Origin: Tritrichomonas foetus
Taxonomy: Eukaryota; Parabasalia; Tritrichomonadida; Tritrichomonadidae
DNA length: 64,000 nt
Assembly (NCBI GenBank): GCA_001839685.1
Contig: MLAK01000229.1
Coordinates: forward strand, 59,648 to 123,647
Direction of reading: 5' to 3'
Shown here: piece after piece, positions 31,069-40,315 of the stretch
How positions within the stretch are numbered: position 1 is the first letter of the stretch
Layout of the letters: every line of letters begins with the position of its first letter
The notes under the pieces: model-generated
The model's input: only the letters and a program-made list of their open reading frames with translations
Databases searched by the model: none
Told to the model about the DNA's origin: nothing
Translations under genes and position numbers: made by a program

Positions 31069-31338
31069 TCATATTGATTGGACAAAATTTTCAAATGAAA
31101 TTTGATAAAATAAATGTAATGAAATGAATTGGCAACGGATTGAATCAAAATTCAATGATATTTCCAAATTTACGCTTTTTATAATATCATGTCTATGGAC
31201 CTGCGCATCAACAGTATTATCTGATGAAAATACAACAGTTTCAGGCTTTTCTGGAATTAATCCTTTTATTGATGAAGCGATTTTGGAATTATTTCCGAAA
31301 TATAAAAATGATTTTTCCATGCTTGCAAGTGTAAGCAT
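31069..31338 (-). pseudogene. Decayed partial copy of the neighbouring coiled-coil gene
   Basis: The minus-strand translation NNSKIASSIKGLIPEKPET and VVFSSDNT matches SEIIPKLASPSKVLIPEKPK and AVISSDNKT of the gene at 31538-32098, and the DNA is clearly alignable over about 90 bases (31215-31305 against 31668-31758). The rest of the copy has drifted, and the 5' half of the gene is absent. It is a truncated tandem duplicate in the same orientation, about 450 bases away. The overlapping plus-strand frame 31124-31381 is its shadow. Confidence 0.6.
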
Positions 31339-31537
31339 ATTAAATCAAAATTCACCTTTTGCAAATTTCATTTTTATCTAGTTACGTTTTTGCAAAGAAA
31401 TAGGTTCAAAATGGGATATAATTCTAACTTTATTCATATACAAAGTTAATAAGATCCACACTCAATAATCGAAAAATATTTGTCACAAATAATAGTAAAT
31501 AAAGCTAAGAAACATTAAAATATATGAACATATACAT

Positions 31538-32098
31538 TTACTCATCAGAAAATAAAAACTCTTGCATTTTCTCGATTTGGTTTTTCAGAATGTTTTGCTC
31601 TTCATGCATTTCACTAATTTCATTTGCAAGATTTTGAATAAGTGAAATTAATGATTCAATAGTTTTATTATCAGAAGATATAACAGCTTTAGGTTTTTCT
31701 GGAATTAATACTTTTGATGGCGATGCGAGTTTGGGAATTATTTCCGAAATAGAAGAATTATTTTTGGATTTTGTGACAGAAGTTATCGTTTGTTTTGTTT
31801 GTACCATCGATTGTGATTGTTGTGATGAAGGCGATTTCTTTACAGAAGTGATATTAGTTTTTCCTTGTCTTTTGGCTTTTTTACTTTCAATTGTATCAAG
31901 TTTCGCTTCAAGTTCACATGACTTTGTAAGCATGTGACTAATTCGAGTATCAATCATTTCTAAAAGAGCTTTTTCATCAGATTTCCTTTTTGTTGGCTTG
32001 TAGGTTTTTCTCCTTGCGATGGAATGATCGATCATGTTTTCGAGTTTCTCAACATCACCTTTGATAATTGGCTGGCGTTTTAGTCTTTTGGGTTTCAT
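31538..32098 (-). CDS. Small basic, coiled-coil protein, unknown function
   Basis: A 186-residue protein: a basic N terminus (MKPKRLKRQPIIKGD), a helical region (SDEKALLEMIDTRISHMLTK and SCELEAKLDTIESKKAKRQG), an S/T/Q-rich linker, and a C-terminal coiled coil (ESLISLIQNLANEISEMHEE). The frame is open upstream to a TTG at 32263, but 32098 is the first plausible ATG, and the upstream extension translates the tandem repeat at 32162-32290. No family recognised. Its spacing (200 bases, divergent) puts it opposite the GT61-like gene. Confidence 0.5.
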   Translation of the reverse strand: MKPKRLKRQPIIKGDVEKLENMIDHSIARRKTYKPTKRKSDEKALLEMIDTRISHMLTKSCELEAKLDTIESKKAKRQGKTNITSVKKSPSSQQSQSMVQTKQTITSVTKSKNNSSISEIIPKLASPSKVLIPEKPKAVISSDNKTIESLISLIQNLANEISEMHEEQNILKNQIEKMQEFLFSDE

Positions 32099-32161
32099 CT
32101 CTGATATCAAAATTATCAGTACGTTTAAATTACTCAAATTGAAAGAAAAATGATTTTCATC

Positions 32162-32290
32162 TTTTTGTGAATATATATGTTCAAAAATTTTGTGAATATA
32201 CTTGTTCGTTAATATATGTGAATATATTTTTTCAGTATTTTTGTGAAGATATTTGTTCAACAATTTTGTGAAGATATTTGCTCAGTAAAT
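32162..32290. repeat. Five degenerate 25-26-bp tandem units between divergent genes
   Basis: Five copies of a T-rich unit containing TTTTGTGAAKATATTTGTTCA (with K = G or T), diverged from each other, fill most of the 200-bp spacer between the starts of the coiled-coil gene and the GT61-like gene. They make the open frames on both strands appear longer than the genes. Confidence 0.7.
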
Positions 32291-32298
32291 TCGTCGAA

Positions 32299-33711
32299 AT
32301 GGATGATATACATGATCCTGATTCTTTTCTTATAAATCCAAAAGGTATCTTTTTCCCACTTGCATTAGCGATATTTATTCCAACATTACTATTATTTTAT
32401 GCAGACTTGGGAAATCCCCTTCCCCCATATTATCCATGGTTTAAAACTGACGATTGCAACGCTTTAAAATTCGAATCTTTTGATATTGATAATGGAGATC
32501 TCAATTTAACCTTCTTTGCTGATGAAACTTACGAATTGCCTCGCGAATATTTACCAAATATAATTAAAGTCGAAGGCGCTTCTGAATTCATGAATCTCAC
32601 ATACCTCGGATCCAGGGCAACGAAAAGGTCACAAAATGGAAGTTTTGTAAATATCATCATTCCGTTTCAGTACATTTCGAAGTTTCATTTTCTTATCACT
32701 TGTTTGAAAGACACAAAACTTGCAGAATTCACTGAAAATATCAACGAAGTATCTAAATCATTAAAAGGGGCCAGTTCATCTCAACAAATTGGTCCAAAAC
32801 GAGAAAAATTTGCCAATGTTTGCATTGAACCAACAAAAAATGGATATAATTTATTATTTTTTTCTATGATGAAAGGAGAACATTCGCCTTTCATGTTTGG
32901 CCAAAATAATAATCTATTCTATCAAACTCAAGAAAGTCGATTTAATGAATTTTTAGAGCAAAGGGATTTAAAGGCCAACAAAGGCAATTTCATTTTCACT
33001 CCAGTCGTTGATGAAGAGGAATGGCAGCTGATTTTATTTGATTTACCAGAAATCTACAATATTAAAGAATGGAGTGAATTTCACACATTTGAAATTCTGT
33101 CACCTAAACAATCAAAAACATCAAATTTGCTGTCCAACCGAGCTTATGAGGTTAAATATTTGGCCTGTTATAGCTCACTAGCGGTTGCTCAATTTAATAA
33201 TAATGTGCAAATTACTGATCATTCCCTTATTAATGAAGTACTCACGAAAAATTTTACAGAATTTCGTTCAAGATACGTCGTTGACTATGTAGAAAAGAAT
33301 AAAGTTGCAATTTCCGAAAATTTACCAGAAATTAAGAAAATTATTGAAAAAGTTTGTCCAAAATGTAAGGTAACAACTTTTGACAATCAATTTAATCATT
33401 TAAATGCTGTGACAAATAAAGCAAATATTCTTATTGGAAACCATCTCACTAATTTAGCTCACATTGCAATGATGAACGAAAAAACACATGTTATTGATTT
33501 CTCACCAAAAGAATTCGCCTGCAATCGATTTTTCAAAGATTTTGCCAAAAAATTCAATATAAATTATCACTCAATATGGGAAAATATTGACCATCATTGC
33601 CAATGTAACAACTTTTCGACTTGCTATTCGGTCAAACATGATGCTTCTTATTTGAATCAAGATATTAATTTGGAATATGTGCGAAAATTGTTTTTAAATA
33701 TATTAAAATAG
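32299..33711 (+). CDS. GT61-like glycosyltransferase, type II membrane protein
   Basis: A 470-residue protein with a short N-terminal tail, a signal anchor (about residues 17-35, IFFPLALAIFIPTLLLFYA) and a luminal domain. The C-terminal part has NKANILIGNHLTNLAHIAMM at about 374-393 then THVIDFSPKEF, which matches the GT61 (EOGT/XylT-type) pattern 'advvvGphGAgLtn...m...vvElfP'. In most GT61 members the first motif has GAHGA/GPHGA; here it is GNHLT, so activity may differ. A C-terminal cysteine cluster (HHCQCNNFSTC) may form disulphides. The open frame starts at a TTG at 32278; the first ATG is 32299. The acceptor is unknown. Confidence 0.6.
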   Translation: MDDIHDPDSFLINPKGIFFPLALAIFIPTLLLFYADLGNPLPPYYPWFKTDDCNALKFESFDIDNGDLNLTFFADETYELPREYLPNIIKVEGASEFMNLTYLGSRATKRSQNGSFVNIIIPFQYISKFHFLITCLKDTKLAEFTENINEVSKSLKGASSSQQIGPKREKFANVCIEPTKNGYNLLFFSMMKGEHSPFMFGQNNNLFYQTQESRFNEFLEQRDLKANKGNFIFTPVVDEEEWQLILFDLPEIYNIKEWSEFHTFEILSPKQSKTSNLLSNRAYEVKYLACYSSLAVAQFNNNVQITDHSLINEVLTKNFTEFRSRYVVDYVEKNKVAISENLPEIKKIIEKVCPKCKVTTFDNQFNHLNAVTNKANILIGNHLTNLAHIAMMNEKTHVIDFSPKEFACNRFFKDFAKKFNINYHSIWENIDHHCQCNNFSTCYSVKHDASYLNQDINLEYVRKLFLNILK

Positions 33712-33911
33712 ATTTTAAAGTTCTTATTATTTTTATCTTATTTGAATCATGAAATATTATTTCCAATCATATTTAATGAGATAATATTACATAAATTTTA
33801 GATAATATATTAAATTATTGGTGTAGAATTTATTGCGCCTTTTATTGGTCGTGTAATTATGCAGGAAGAGATTTTTGAAAAATTTGCAATAAACGGTCTC
33901 CAAAAAATCTT

Positions 33912-34568
33912 ATGTTTGATGATCGAAACGATTGGGTTCAGATCAAAAGAGGCGCAGAGGCCTCTGTCTGGAAAATGACGTTTGCCGATAAAAAATGCGT
34001 TGCAAAGGTAGCCGAACCAAAATTATGGCGTGCCAAAGAATTAGATATTCATCTCAGAGGCGAAAGACTTCAAAACGAGGCAAGAACAAACTTAAAGTGT
34101 ATGAGACTTGGAATTCCGATCGCTCCAATACTATATATCGATCGCCCGACGACAACTTTGATTATGGAAGAATTATCAGGCCCGACAGTAAAGCAACTAC
34201 TTTTCGACTCGACAGACGATTCAAGTGATAACGTAATACGCGCTATGGAAGAGATGGGAAAGATAATCGCTAGAATGCACGAAAACGATTTAGTTCATAG
34301 TGATCTGACCACATCAAATTTCATGTTACATAATGGATCGGTTAGAATTATTGATTTTGGTTTATCTTTTGTATCAACATTAAATGAAGATAAAGCGGTC
34401 GATCTTTACGTTCTAGAACGAGCTTTCGCTTCTTCTCATCCAGGTAAAGAAAATCTCCTTCAAATTGTTTTGGAAACTTATCAGAAAGAATACATCAAAA
34501 GTCCGGAGGTTATGAAAAGGCTTAAAAAAGTTCGTTCAAGGGGAAGAAAGAGGTCTATGGTTGGATGA
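33912..34568 (+). CDS. BUD32: Bud32/PRPK kinase of the KEOPS complex
   Basis: A 218-residue minimal atypical kinase, the family's usual length. Lys32 (CVAKVAEPK) is the ATP lysine, KxWRAKELD matches the family 'KxYRHPxLD' region, Asp131 and Asn136 lie in HSDLTTSNFM, and DFG is at 148-150 (IIDFGLSF). The C terminus VRSRGRKRSMVG is the invariant basic Bud32 tail that contacts tRNA and partners. With Kae1, Cgi121 and others it supports N6-threonylcarbamoylation of A37 in ANN-decoding tRNAs. Start codon and N-terminal WVQIKRGAEASVW match the family. Confidence 0.95.
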   Translation: MFDDRNDWVQIKRGAEASVWKMTFADKKCVAKVAEPKLWRAKELDIHLRGERLQNEARTNLKCMRLGIPIAPILYIDRPTTTLIMEELSGPTVKQLLFDSTDDSSDNVIRAMEEMGKIIARMHENDLVHSDLTTSNFMLHNGSVRIIDFGLSFVSTLNEDKAVDLYVLERAFASSHPGKENLLQIVLETYQKEYIKSPEVMKRLKKVRSRGRKRSMVG

Positions 34569-34887
34569 TTTATTTTATGAGATAAATAAAGATTTTTTTA
34601 TTTTGTTACTTTTCATTAAATTATTAGATAATTTTGAAAAAGTTGATTCATGCTCTCTAAATTTGTTTTTGAGTCAATTATCAAAAAAAGAATATTTTAT
34701 TATGAATGGAAAGTAAAAACGGAATCCTCACAAAAATATGATATTTTGATTCAAGAATGATGAAAATGGGTTTCCATTATTGAATAATCGAAATGTATTC
34801 AATGCATTCAATGGAAGAAAAAAACTATAGTGAACAAAAAAAAAATGATGAGAGATATTTGATTAGTAATAAATTTTATGTATTGAT
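34569..34887. other. Convergent intergenic region
   Basis: About 320 AT-rich bases between convergent 3' ends; TGAAAAAGTTGA occurs at about 34635. Nothing else recognised. Confidence 0.4.
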
Positions 34888-35121
34888 TTAAAAGCCTGCG
34901 TTCAATGAAACGACAACAGTGATATTGCAGTTTTCTGTGAGGTTGTGAGATTCGACTGTGCTTTCGTTTTCAAGGAGCATTCCTTGATGGAGGAGACGGA
35001 TTTGCTCGATTGAAATACCGCTTTCGGCTTGGATTAATTCCTTGATTCCGCGGATTGTCCAGTTTGGTTCGACATCTAATTCAACTTTACGACCGGTTGA
35101 GAGTGTAACGAAAATGTGCAT
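34888..35121 (-). CDS. Ubiquitin-like protein lacking a C-terminal diglycine
   Basis: A 77-residue, single beta-grasp protein aligning over its full length with ubiquitin/NEDD8 (IFVTLSTGRKVELDVEPNWT, IEQIRLLHQGMLLENEST, ITVVVSLNAGF). The region equivalent to ubiquitin LRLRGG ends in SLNAGF and then a stop, so it cannot be activated and conjugated in the normal way unless processed differently. Lys48 and Lys63 equivalents are not retained. It may act as a stable ubiquitin fold like Hub1 (which ends in YY) or as a degenerate paralog. A TCACT initiator 10 bases upstream indicates a transcribed gene. Confidence 0.75.
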   Translation of the reverse strand: MHIFVTLSTGRKVELDVEPNWTIRGIKELIQAESGISIEQIRLLHQGMLLENESTVESHNLTENCNITVVVSLNAGF

Positions 35122-35585
35122 TTTTCAAAGTGAATTGAAAATGTTACTAAAAGTGGCTTAGGCGAGGTTGATAATGTTGACAAAAATTTTATATTTATTT
35201 GAGCTTTTTGAATATTTATAATTTGGCTAAAAACAATATTCTATGATTTTCAAGTATCGACACATTAAGAACGCGACATAATTGAGTACTTTACCATCGA
35301 CCACTTAATGAATCTTTTAAAATTTAGGAAAAGGCAAACTAAAATTTTTGGTAAGGCAGTGGCAATTGCTTATAATCCTCCACACATATAAATAGTTTAA
35401 GCTGCTTAAAGAGAAAAATAACTTTATTAGATTTTCTTTTAATTTTCTTCATCATTGAAATTTCATCTTGTGGCTCTTTTTTAAAATTACAAGTATAATA
35501 ATTAAAGTCTGTGATAAACACGAGTACAAGTTTGAATTAAATATCAAAATAAACGTAAAAATGATTTTTTTATTAGTTATGTGAT
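35122..35585. other. Intergenic region
   Basis: About 460 bases; contains the initiator of the ubiquitin-like gene (35129-35133) and a 60-codon chance frame (35339-35521). No gene supported. Confidence 0.4.
35129..35133 (-). promoter_or_regulatory. Trichomonad initiator, TCACT
   Basis: Minus-strand TCACT in AATTCACTTTG; +1 adenine opposite base 35131, 10 bases before the ATG of the ubiquitin-like gene. Confidence 0.55.
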
Positions 35586-37659
35586 TTATTCATGATTCGA
35601 ATTTATCTTATTTAATGCATCAATTAATTTCTTCATCTGTAATGTAATTTCTTTTTCAGGATCAGCCTTCTTCAGAATTTCTGTGAATTTTGTATCATCA
35701 AGTATGTCAAGTTTAACGATACTTTCTTCAGGCAACTCACTATTCATTTGATTTATTATTGATGAAACTTTCTTCATAAAAGTGATAATTTCCTGACTCA
35801 AGTTTTGAGATGCTTCGAATTCAGCTCGAATGGAAGCAAAAACAGAATCTCTATATTGAACTTTTTCTTTAAAACTTAAAATTTCTTGAACACGTTCATT
35901 TATTTGTTTAAGGTTTGTTTCACTTAGTTGCAGATTTACTTCACTTTCATCTAATTGCTCTTGTAATTCTGGAATTTCACCATCTTTTTCTTCATGAATT
36001 TCTTTAATAATGAAATCAATATCCTTTGTTTGAGATTGAATTTTAGTAATTTCATTCTGCATATCTTTAATTTGAGCTTGCAATTTATCTTCTTCCTTTT
36101 TAGTATTATTTTGCAATTCTTTTTTGTTTTCGATAAATTGATTGTCAGCTTTTTCTTTTTCGTTTTGGAGCCATTTTTTCTTTTCTTCTAATGCATTTTT
36201 ACTCACTTTTTCAATTATTCGTGAACGGTGCTCCTCTTTTAGGTGTCTTTTCTCATCAATGATTCGCTTCTCATTTTCAATAATCTGTGATTGGCGGATT
36301 TGTTCAATGAGTTTTTGTTTGCGAGCTTTTTTGGCTTGTTTAAGGAGCTCTGCTTTTCTGGCAGATTCGAGTTCAGTGCGCTTGTTTTGGATGAGATATT
36401 CTCGATGAGCTTTAGTACAGTCTTCTTTCCATTTGGATAAAAATAATTCTTTGTATTTGGCTATTGCAGCTTTTTTCAGTATTTGAGTATCTGATTGTGA
36501 TTTTGGTTCAACTATTGATTGTTGTTTCTGTTCAACTTTTGGTTGTNNNNNNNNNNNNNNNNNNNNNNNNNNNNNNNNNNNNNNNNNNNNNNNNNNNNNN
36601 NNNNNNNNNNNNNNNNNNNNNNNNNNNNNNNNNNNNNNNNNNNNNNNNNNNNNNNNNNNNNNNNNNNNNNNNNNNNNNNNNNNNNNNNNNNNNNNNNNNN
36701 NNNNNNNNNNNNNNNNNNNNNNNNNNNNNNNNNNNNNNNNNNNNNNNNNNNNNNNNNNNNNNNNNNNNNNNNNNNNNNNNNNNNNNNNNNNNNNNNNNNN
36801 NNNNNNNNNNNNNNNNNNNNNNNNNNNNNNNNNNNNTTGGTTGTTGTTTCTGTTCAACTTTTGGTTGTTGTTTTTGTTCAACTATTGGTTTTTGTTTTTG
36901 CTCATCTATTGGTTGTGGTTTTGGTTCATCTATTAGTTGTGGTTGTGTATTAACTTTTTGTGCACATCTAGCTCGCTCACTCTTGAACAACGAACGACGT
37001 TTTCCACCTCCAGGTAAAGCGTATTCAATATATTCAAATTTGAAATCTATGCAATTTATTTCTTCAGTTTCCAAAAAATTATCGAAACTGTCAGTTTTAT
37101 AAATAAACATATCTATATTCTTATGATTTGTTTGATTTAAATCATTCTCAGAAGAATCAGAGTTTTCATCACTACCATCGTTATCCCTTTTTATATCATC
37201 AACGACTTTGTTCTTTTGATTATTTTTGGAGATAAGACTATCATCATAATCATCACTGTTACTTTCTTGATCACATTCGTCATTTTTCTGATTTTTTTTG
37301 TTTTTGCGAACACTTTTTTCTGTCGTTTGGTTCTTTTTGTCGGCATTATTTTTTTCATTTTTGTTTAAGCTTTCTTCATCACTATCACTGCCTCTTGATT
37401 CAAATGAATCTGCCGGGAGATTGATTAAATTAAAGTTTGATCCAATTAGTTTATCGAAGGAATCTGTAAAGTAATTTGAATCACCTTTGTTGTGGGAATT
37501 ACTATCGGTAATAGGTTGATCGCTATCAGAATCATTGATTTCGTCATTGATATAATTTTGATTTGTTATGCTCATGCTCATACTCAGCTCGATCGAACAA
37601 TTATCACAGGATTGATTTATGCTCTCCAAATGGTAATCAACAAAATCATCTTGCGACAT
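35586..37659 (-). CDS. Acidic/Q-repeat/coiled-coil protein interrupted by an assembly gap
   Basis: One gene read through a run of 290 N (36547-36836). The N-terminal 215 residues are acidic and S/N/D-rich; then come tandem 8-residue repeats of the type KVEQKQQP (24-bp DNA units) flanking both sides of the gap; then a C-terminal coiled coil of about 300 residues (KAREQKLIEQ-like K/E-rich segment to LIDALNKINSNHE). The frames on the two sides differ by one base, which I attribute to the gap length being an estimate, because the same KVEQKQQ repeat is in frame on each side. The true repeat number is unknown. A cytoskeletal role would fit but is not shown. Confidence 0.65.
36838..36950. repeat. 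24-bp coding minisatellite beside the gap
   Basis: Four to five 24-bp units encoding KVEQKQQP, IVEQKQKP, IDEQKPQP and variants on the minus strand; the same unit continues on the other side of the gap (36500-36546), so the 290 N almost certainly stand for more units. Confidence 0.8.
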
Positions 37660-37821
37660 ATCTGGAAAATTTCACAATTAAATGATTTGACAAAAACAAG
37701 GTGAAAAATTCATTAATTGTCAAGTTTTATTTTTTTGCCATATAGAATCATTGAAAGTGATTTCAATAGAAAGGCCAATATTAATGGTTAATTAAAAAAA
37801 ATGCCATTCGTATTAATCAAA

Positions 37822-37902
37822 TGTGACCAGTTTAACTGTGAACACTTTTCATTAATTTGACTTTTTATTTGACCTTAAATGTTCACAGTGGTACTAGTCA
37901 CA
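37822..37902. repeat. Hairpin with 23-bp arms
   Basis: Arms 37822-37844 and 37880-37902 are inverted copies (19 of 23 matching; outer block TGTGAC and inner block ACTGTGAACA are perfect) around a 35-base loop. It lies in the upstream region of the Q-repeat gene. It could be a tiny inverted-repeat element or a structured RNA. Confidence 0.6.
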
Positions 37903-38288
37903 CTTTATTTAGTCTATATTCATAGAATGTAAAGATTTCATGTGAAATCTAATAGTATTATGATTTGGTACTCCATATGTTGTACTGATTAATCAAGAAA
38001 TATTATAAAATTCTGTTCGACATCAATAGTGTGATTAATTTTTCGAATAAGTATCTAATTGTTGTAATTCACCAAATATGGTGAGTCTGACATATCAAAC
38101 TTTTTCTGCGACACTTGAGCTTTTTCTAAAAGGGTAGGTCTGAAATTCCAATTCAATGAGATTATCAGAAAATGGAACGAAATAAGCTATCGTAAACATT
38201 ATAACTGCAATCATTCTGTGATGGGAAACGTTTTGAAGATTTGTCGAATAAACTTCTGAAAAAAATGTCAATTTTTTGGCATCAAAAA

Positions 38289-38293
38289 TCACT
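38289..38293 (+). promoter_or_regulatory. Initiator retained by a pseudogene, TCACT
   Basis: TCACT in AATCACTTTTG; +1 adenine at 38291, 18 bases before the ATG at 38309 of the decayed ankyrin gene. Confidence 0.45.
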
Positions 38294-38308
38294 TTTGTAA
38301 AGACTTTA

Positions 38309-39480
38309 ATGTCGAATAACAATCAAGATCCAGCTACTCATATATTAGAAGCACTAATCGAAGAAAGCTTTGATGATCAATTCTTTGATCTATCCAGCAC
38401 TTCGAGCTGAATCTCAAGAAGGAGGCACATTCACGCCAAAAGCAGCCAAAAGATTGATAAAATGATTTTATGAATCAAAAGGTGCACCATCTCTAAAACT
38501 TTTGTCTTATATAAATTGCGGCAATGCCGGAGAGAAAGAAATTGGCATTCTTTCATCAACTCCACTTTAGAAAGAAATATTTGACTGTCAGAGAGGGTGG
38601 CTGATAAATCTAATAGAGGAAAAAATATTGAAAATAACAATTGCTATCATTTCCTTCTTAATATAATAGAAAAGCTGGAATTTATATGATATGATGAAAT
38701 TAATAAATTGAAGAAATAGATGAATGAAATTGAGTCAGCTCCTTGTGATAAAAAGAAAACCACAATTCAATAAAAAGAAATTTGGTGTGACAGAGAAGCT
38801 TCAATCCATTCGGAAAGAACCAACTCCAGAAAAAGTTGATTTCTAATCTTTTGTTTTGAAATACCAGAAGAATTGAATCCAATGTTGATGCATCTGATCA
38901 AACAGGAACAACAAGGCTTCATCCTGTAGCAGATCAAAATAATTTTGCAGGCGTTGTTTGACAGGATAAATGCAGTTGAACAGAATGACTTTCAAACAGC
39001 CGTGGAGGGATGTAATGAGGAAGTAATTACTGAATCGATAGCCAAAGGTGCTGATCCCAACACTTTGGATCACCCACCAATATATCAAGCCATCAATTCT
39101 TGGAATTCAGGTGTAACTCGAGCTTTGACCAAAGCAGGTTTTAATGTTAACTAAATGTACAAAAATCGACCTTTCAACATTATTATTCAACCTGATACAA
39201 AGGACACCAATGGCCTTAACTACTATCTTTCTAATATTTCTAGGTATAGTGATGTGATGGATGCGTTAATCAAAGGTGGTGTTGATTTAAGCGATGATAA
39301 TACCTGTTGTGACCTTCTTTCCCAGGCAATTCATCGTTCCCAGCTGCCATTTAAGCACCCATCAAGGCAGGAGTAAAACTCGAAGGAAATAACAGGTATG
39401 CTCTCTCCCAAGCAGTTACAGAAAAGAAACCAGAATCAATTTGAGCATTATTAGGAGCAGGTGCCGATAGAGTTTTTAAG
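38309..39480 (+). pseudogene. Decayed ankyrin-repeat gene
   Basis: From the ATG at 38309 (MSNNNQDPATHILEALIEE) plus-strand frames read in succession give protein-like fragments broken by stops and frameshifts: EGGTFTPKAAKRLIK near 38415, then the ankyrin unit VDASDQTGTTRLHPVADQNN at about 38885-38945, SIAKGADPNTLDHPPIYQAI in 38945-39154, IKGGVDLSDDNTCCDLLSQA in 39155-39376, and IKAGVKLEGNNRYALSQAV then LLGAGADRVF at 39361-39480. The repeats have ankyrin phasing (G-A/G-x-x-n-x-x-D). At least five stops and several frame changes separate them. Ankyrin families are large in trichomonads; this is a dead member. Confidence 0.75.
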
Positions 39481-40305
39481 ATACAAATTAATGAAACTAT
39501 ATAACAATTGGCAAATAATTATGGAATATACTACATTTTCCAAGAAGCAAAACCATAAATTTATGAGTACAAGAACAAGTAAAGCCATAAATTTATGATT
39601 TCTGAAAGAATGACTTGTTCTTGAATGGATATGAGTAATTTTGGGAAAACTCATCACAGAGTGATGAATTTTAAAAAGATAATGACTTAAAAATCAGTTG
39701 CTATTCGAAAACTCACGAATGAATTTCTTTTTTTGGGAAAATATAATTTGAATAGTGTCAGTATAATATTCAATATAAACTACTTGTCATATAAACACAA
39801 ATATATCTTTTTTATCAAAAAGTTTCAGCTCATTTGGTTGTATTTTTTTAATTTAATTTTTTCATTGATTTATCTGTATCATTAAATTCAATTTTTTAGA
39901 AATGATTCTTTTTCTTTCTTTATGTATGATAATTTAGGGAAAAACATAGATAAGTAATGAGTCGTGGGGATAGAACAATTGAATGACAGAATTTTTTCTG
40001 AAAAATTGTTTGAATGAATTCTCCAGAGTAAAATATTCAAATTCTTGTGGGTGATATGATCAAATAAAAACCACTCTAAGAAATTGAGAAGTTTTCTTTT
40101 TTCATTCAAATTTGATAACTGTTCTATCCCCATATCATTTCATATCTTCTCTTTTTCAATATATATTCACTTCACCTAACATAATTTCTATCATTACTCA
40201 ACTCTATCGTCGACTTTTTCTATGTACTAGAACAAAGTAGATATTTCAAATATTTCAAAACGATTGATACTCTTTCAGAATAATTCAAACAGTTAATATA
40301 TAAAA
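39481..40305. other. Intergenic region with an inverted repeat
   Basis: About 830 AT-rich bases without a gene. TGGGGATAGAACA at 39965-39977 is repeated in inverse at 40120-40132, 142 bases apart. Confidence 0.5.
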
Positions 40306-40310
40306 TCATT
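40306..40310 (+). promoter_or_regulatory. Trichomonad initiator, TCATT
   Basis: TCATT with +1 adenine at 40308, 8 bases before the ATG of the IBD-protein gene. Confidence 0.55.
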
Positions 40311-40315
40311 CCATT

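Noticed and set aside
31124..31381. 85-residue plus-strand frame
   Set aside because: Shadow of the decayed copy on the minus strand.
36464..37102. Plus-strand frames through the second N gap
   Set aside because: Translate the complement of the Q-rich repeat; the minus strand has the coherent start, repeat and coiled coil.
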